From Enterococcus haemoperoxidus ATCC BAA-382 (GTDB lineage: Bacteria; Bacillota; Bacilli; Lactobacillales; Enterococcaceae), in NCBI RefSeq assembly GCF_000407165.1, contig NZ_KE136479.1, positions 1,995,464 through 2,059,463 on the forward strand: DNA of 64,000 nucleotides, in the 5' to 3' direction. Numbering within the stretch: position 1 is the stretch's first letter; every line of letters begins with the position of its first letter. This document shows, piece after piece, positions 62,472 through 64,000 of the stretch. The notes under the pieces are model-generated. The model did no database searches. It was not told the DNA's origin and worked only from the letters and a program-made list of their open reading frames with translations. Both the position numbers and the translations under genes were made by a program.

Positions 62472-63572
62472 CTATATAAGTTCTTGTTTAACCTTATAAA
62501 GTAAAAACAATAAAAATACCACATTCACGAATAAAAATAGCGGTATAAAATCTTGGATAAGCAAACTAATGATGATCCATATCGCAAAATAAATCACACT
62601 TTTACTAATGAACGGAAGGTAATTATGCTCTTTTTTTGTATAAATGATCATATTAACAATCGTTCCGCCTAAGAAACAAGCTAAGCTAGCAGCCAAACAA
62701 AGTACAAAGAAAAGTGGTTTGATCTGCGCTTCTACATAATTTTCATACAAAACAAGTGACAAACCTAGGCCAACGAAAATAAAATAATGCGAATGGATCA
62801 AAACCAAACCGGCTGTTTCTTTTTGTCGCTCGATCCCTGATTTATACACTGCATTGTAAAAAAGAAACATTACAACAACCATCAGAAAGAACAAGACACT
62901 ACCAATACTTATTTTATTAAAAACGATCGTATTGGCAACTGCAATCACTGCTTCACCAAATAATAATAGCGTAAATAGACTATAACGCTCCGTTAAATGT
63001 CCAAAATTCGTAGGAAAGTCTTCCAAATTTTTCTTCATAACTATCGGGAAAAATGCTGTAATAAAAATAGAAATCGCATACACACTAAAACGAATAGAAT
63101 AAGCTCCCCACGGTAAAATTGTGATAAACCCGATCAACCCAGTTGCACATAACATAATCGCTAATTGATAACATAACTTTTTAACAACAGAATCTTCCGT
63201 ACTTCTCATTTTCAAATAATACTGCAACGCAATACTGAAAAATAAAATAGAAGTTGCTCCTGCAAATGTAAAATGTGTCTTCTCAAAATCAACATTGATC
63301 GACTGAGCCAAAATAATTACCCAGAACATATCAAAAAATAAAAATAGCGCACTTATCTTATTCTTAATAGAAAATCGGTTAGCAAAAACAGTTTGGTACG
63401 TCCAAATCGTCCAAAAAACTAGTGTCAACATTAGAAACTCACCCATGCTTTTGAAGGATAGCACTTGATCTGCACCAACAAATAGAATTGATGCAATACG
63501 ACTGATTGCATAAGCAAAAATCAAATCATAAAACAGTTCGAACTCGGAAACCTCTTTTTTTAGTACCTGCAT
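62472..63572 (-). CDS. ltrA: Low temperature requirement A (LtrA)-like membrane protein
   Basis: A 366-aa protein with about ten membrane segments and the LtrA features: an early FELFYDLIFAYAISRI, and HLTERYSLFTLLLFGEAVIAV in the middle. LtrA was named from a Listeria cold-growth mutant, and its biochemical function is unknown. It is a single gene. Confidence 0.85.
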   Translation of the reverse strand: MQVLKKEVSEFELFYDLIFAYAISRIASILFVGADQVLSFKSMGEFLMLTLVFWTIWTYQTVFANRFSIKNKISALFLFFDMFWVIILAQSINVDFEKTHFTFAGATSILFFSIALQYYLKMRSTEDSVVKKLCYQLAIMLCATGLIGFITILPWGAYSIRFSVYAISIFITAFFPIVMKKNLEDFPTNFGHLTERYSLFTLLLFGEAVIAVANTIVFNKISIGSVLFFLMVVVMFLFYNAVYKSGIERQKETAGLVLIHSHYFIFVGLGLSLVLYENYVEAQIKPLFFVLCLAASLACFLGGTIVNMIIYTKKEHNYLPFISKSVIYFAIWIIISLLIQDFIPLFLFVNVVFLLFLLYKVKQELI

Positions 63573-63682
63573 TCGATCACTTCCATTCTGATTGATAGTT
63601 GTATGGTTCCTTTTAATTATAATCGCGATTGCCTACTTAATACAAAAATAGTGACCCTTTTTGGACTTTTTACAGAAAATAA

Positions 63683-63720
63683 AGAGCCAGAAACTAAACA
63701 GCAGTTTTGTTTCTGGCTCT
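63683..63720 (-). terminator. Terminator hairpin upstream of ltrA
   Basis: AGAGCCAGAAAC (63683-63694) pairs with GTTTCTGGCTCT (63709-63720), and TTTATTTTC follows on the minus strand. It probably ends the transcript of the hydrolase gene at the right edge. Confidence 0.75.
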
Positions 63721-63875
63721 AAACCCAAATAAACAGCGAGAAAAAAGCTAAGTACATTTTATTCCCCTCACACAACAACTTCTAAGAGTTGAACTCTTCG
63801 GAAATAGGCTGAAATTATTGTACAATACCTACTTGTTTCTCAGAGATAGACATTTTCGTCTCGTCCGATCAGATT

Positions 63876-64000
63876 CTATTCAATTATTTGTGCTCCTAAT
63901 GTTTGTTTGAAATGACGTAACGCCCATTCATGTCCAACTGGATCAAAACTTGCGACCGCATTTTTATGAATGACAATTTTATACCCTAAATTATAAGCAT
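63876..64000 (-). CDS. Isochorismatase-like cysteine hydrolase, C-terminal end only
   Basis: The minus strand is open from the right edge to TAG at 63876. The 41 visible codons read AYNLGYKIVIHKNAVASFD, then PVGHEWALRHFKQTLGAQIIE. This pattern (LGY, hydrophobic strand, DAV-like, H..AL, LGA) is the C-terminal part of isochorismatase-family hydrolases. Substrate and N-terminus are outside the window. Confidence 0.7.
   Translation of the reverse strand, partial: AYNLGYKIVIHKNAVASFDPVGHEWALRHFKQTLGAQIIE

Overview
The window looks like a chromosomal segment of a low-GC Lactobacillales bacterium, most probably an Enterococcus of the E. faecalis-like branch. The reasons are the AT-rich composition, strong AGGAGG-type ribosome binding sites, a perfect CodY box, and the gene block spx-mecA-coiA-pepF-spxH-CYTH-relQ-nadK-rluA-mgtE. 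The genus is inferred from gene order and protein character; no database search was possible.

Layout. 1-5.0 kb: a giant (at least 1395 aa) 2-hydroxyacyl-CoA dehydratase activase-like protein, running off the left edge, divergent from a TetR regulator. 5.0-5.9 kb: small genes and tRNA-Gln/tRNA-Tyr. 6.0-8.2 kb: a three-gene surface locus (anchored secreted protein, sortase, membrane protein). 8.4-14.2 kb: the branched-chain amino acid ABC transporter livJHMGF plus a CBS-ACT protein. It sits behind a sigma-A promoter with a perfect CodY box and a 440-nt leader that carries three 120-bp tandem copies of a hairpin element. 14.3-19.2 kb: ROK kinase, yidD, a small gene, ysxC, clpX and pgl. A fourth, covarying copy of the hairpin element lies in front of ysxC.

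19.3-23.7 kb: an apparent cell-wall sugar salvage operon (PTS EIIC, small membrane protein, MupG, AnmK). 24.3-26.6 kb: a secreted M60 (enhancin-like) metalloprotease with FnIII and chitin-binding modules, the clearest accessory gene. 26.6-41.3 kb: FemX-type ligase, queT with a preQ1-I riboswitch, lipid kinase, a Cys/Met PLP enzyme, recD2, a phosphatase, a VOC protein, trmL, rlmA, cutC, mgtE, rluA-type synthase, nadK and relQ. A candidate three-hairpin small RNA lies between rlmA and trmL. 41.4-47.3 kb: CYTH protein, SpxH, PepF, CoiA, MecA and Spx, with ClpX 29 kb away. 47.7-62.3 kb: trpS, an ABC exporter, a small membrane protein, a HAD phosphatase with a near-perfect CodY box, a SWIM/SNF2 helicase, sbcCD, plsC, a GNAT protein, a tRNA methyltransferase and a GIY-YIG protein, then an acetyltransferase remnant. 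62.5-64 kb: an LtrA-like membrane protein and the C-terminal end of an isochorismatase-like hydrolase.

Most of the window is housekeeping. The parts most worth following up are the covarying hairpin element (three tandem copies in the liv leader, one before ysxC), the putative small RNA at 35.6 kb, the sortase locus with its noncanonical anchor, and the M60 protease.
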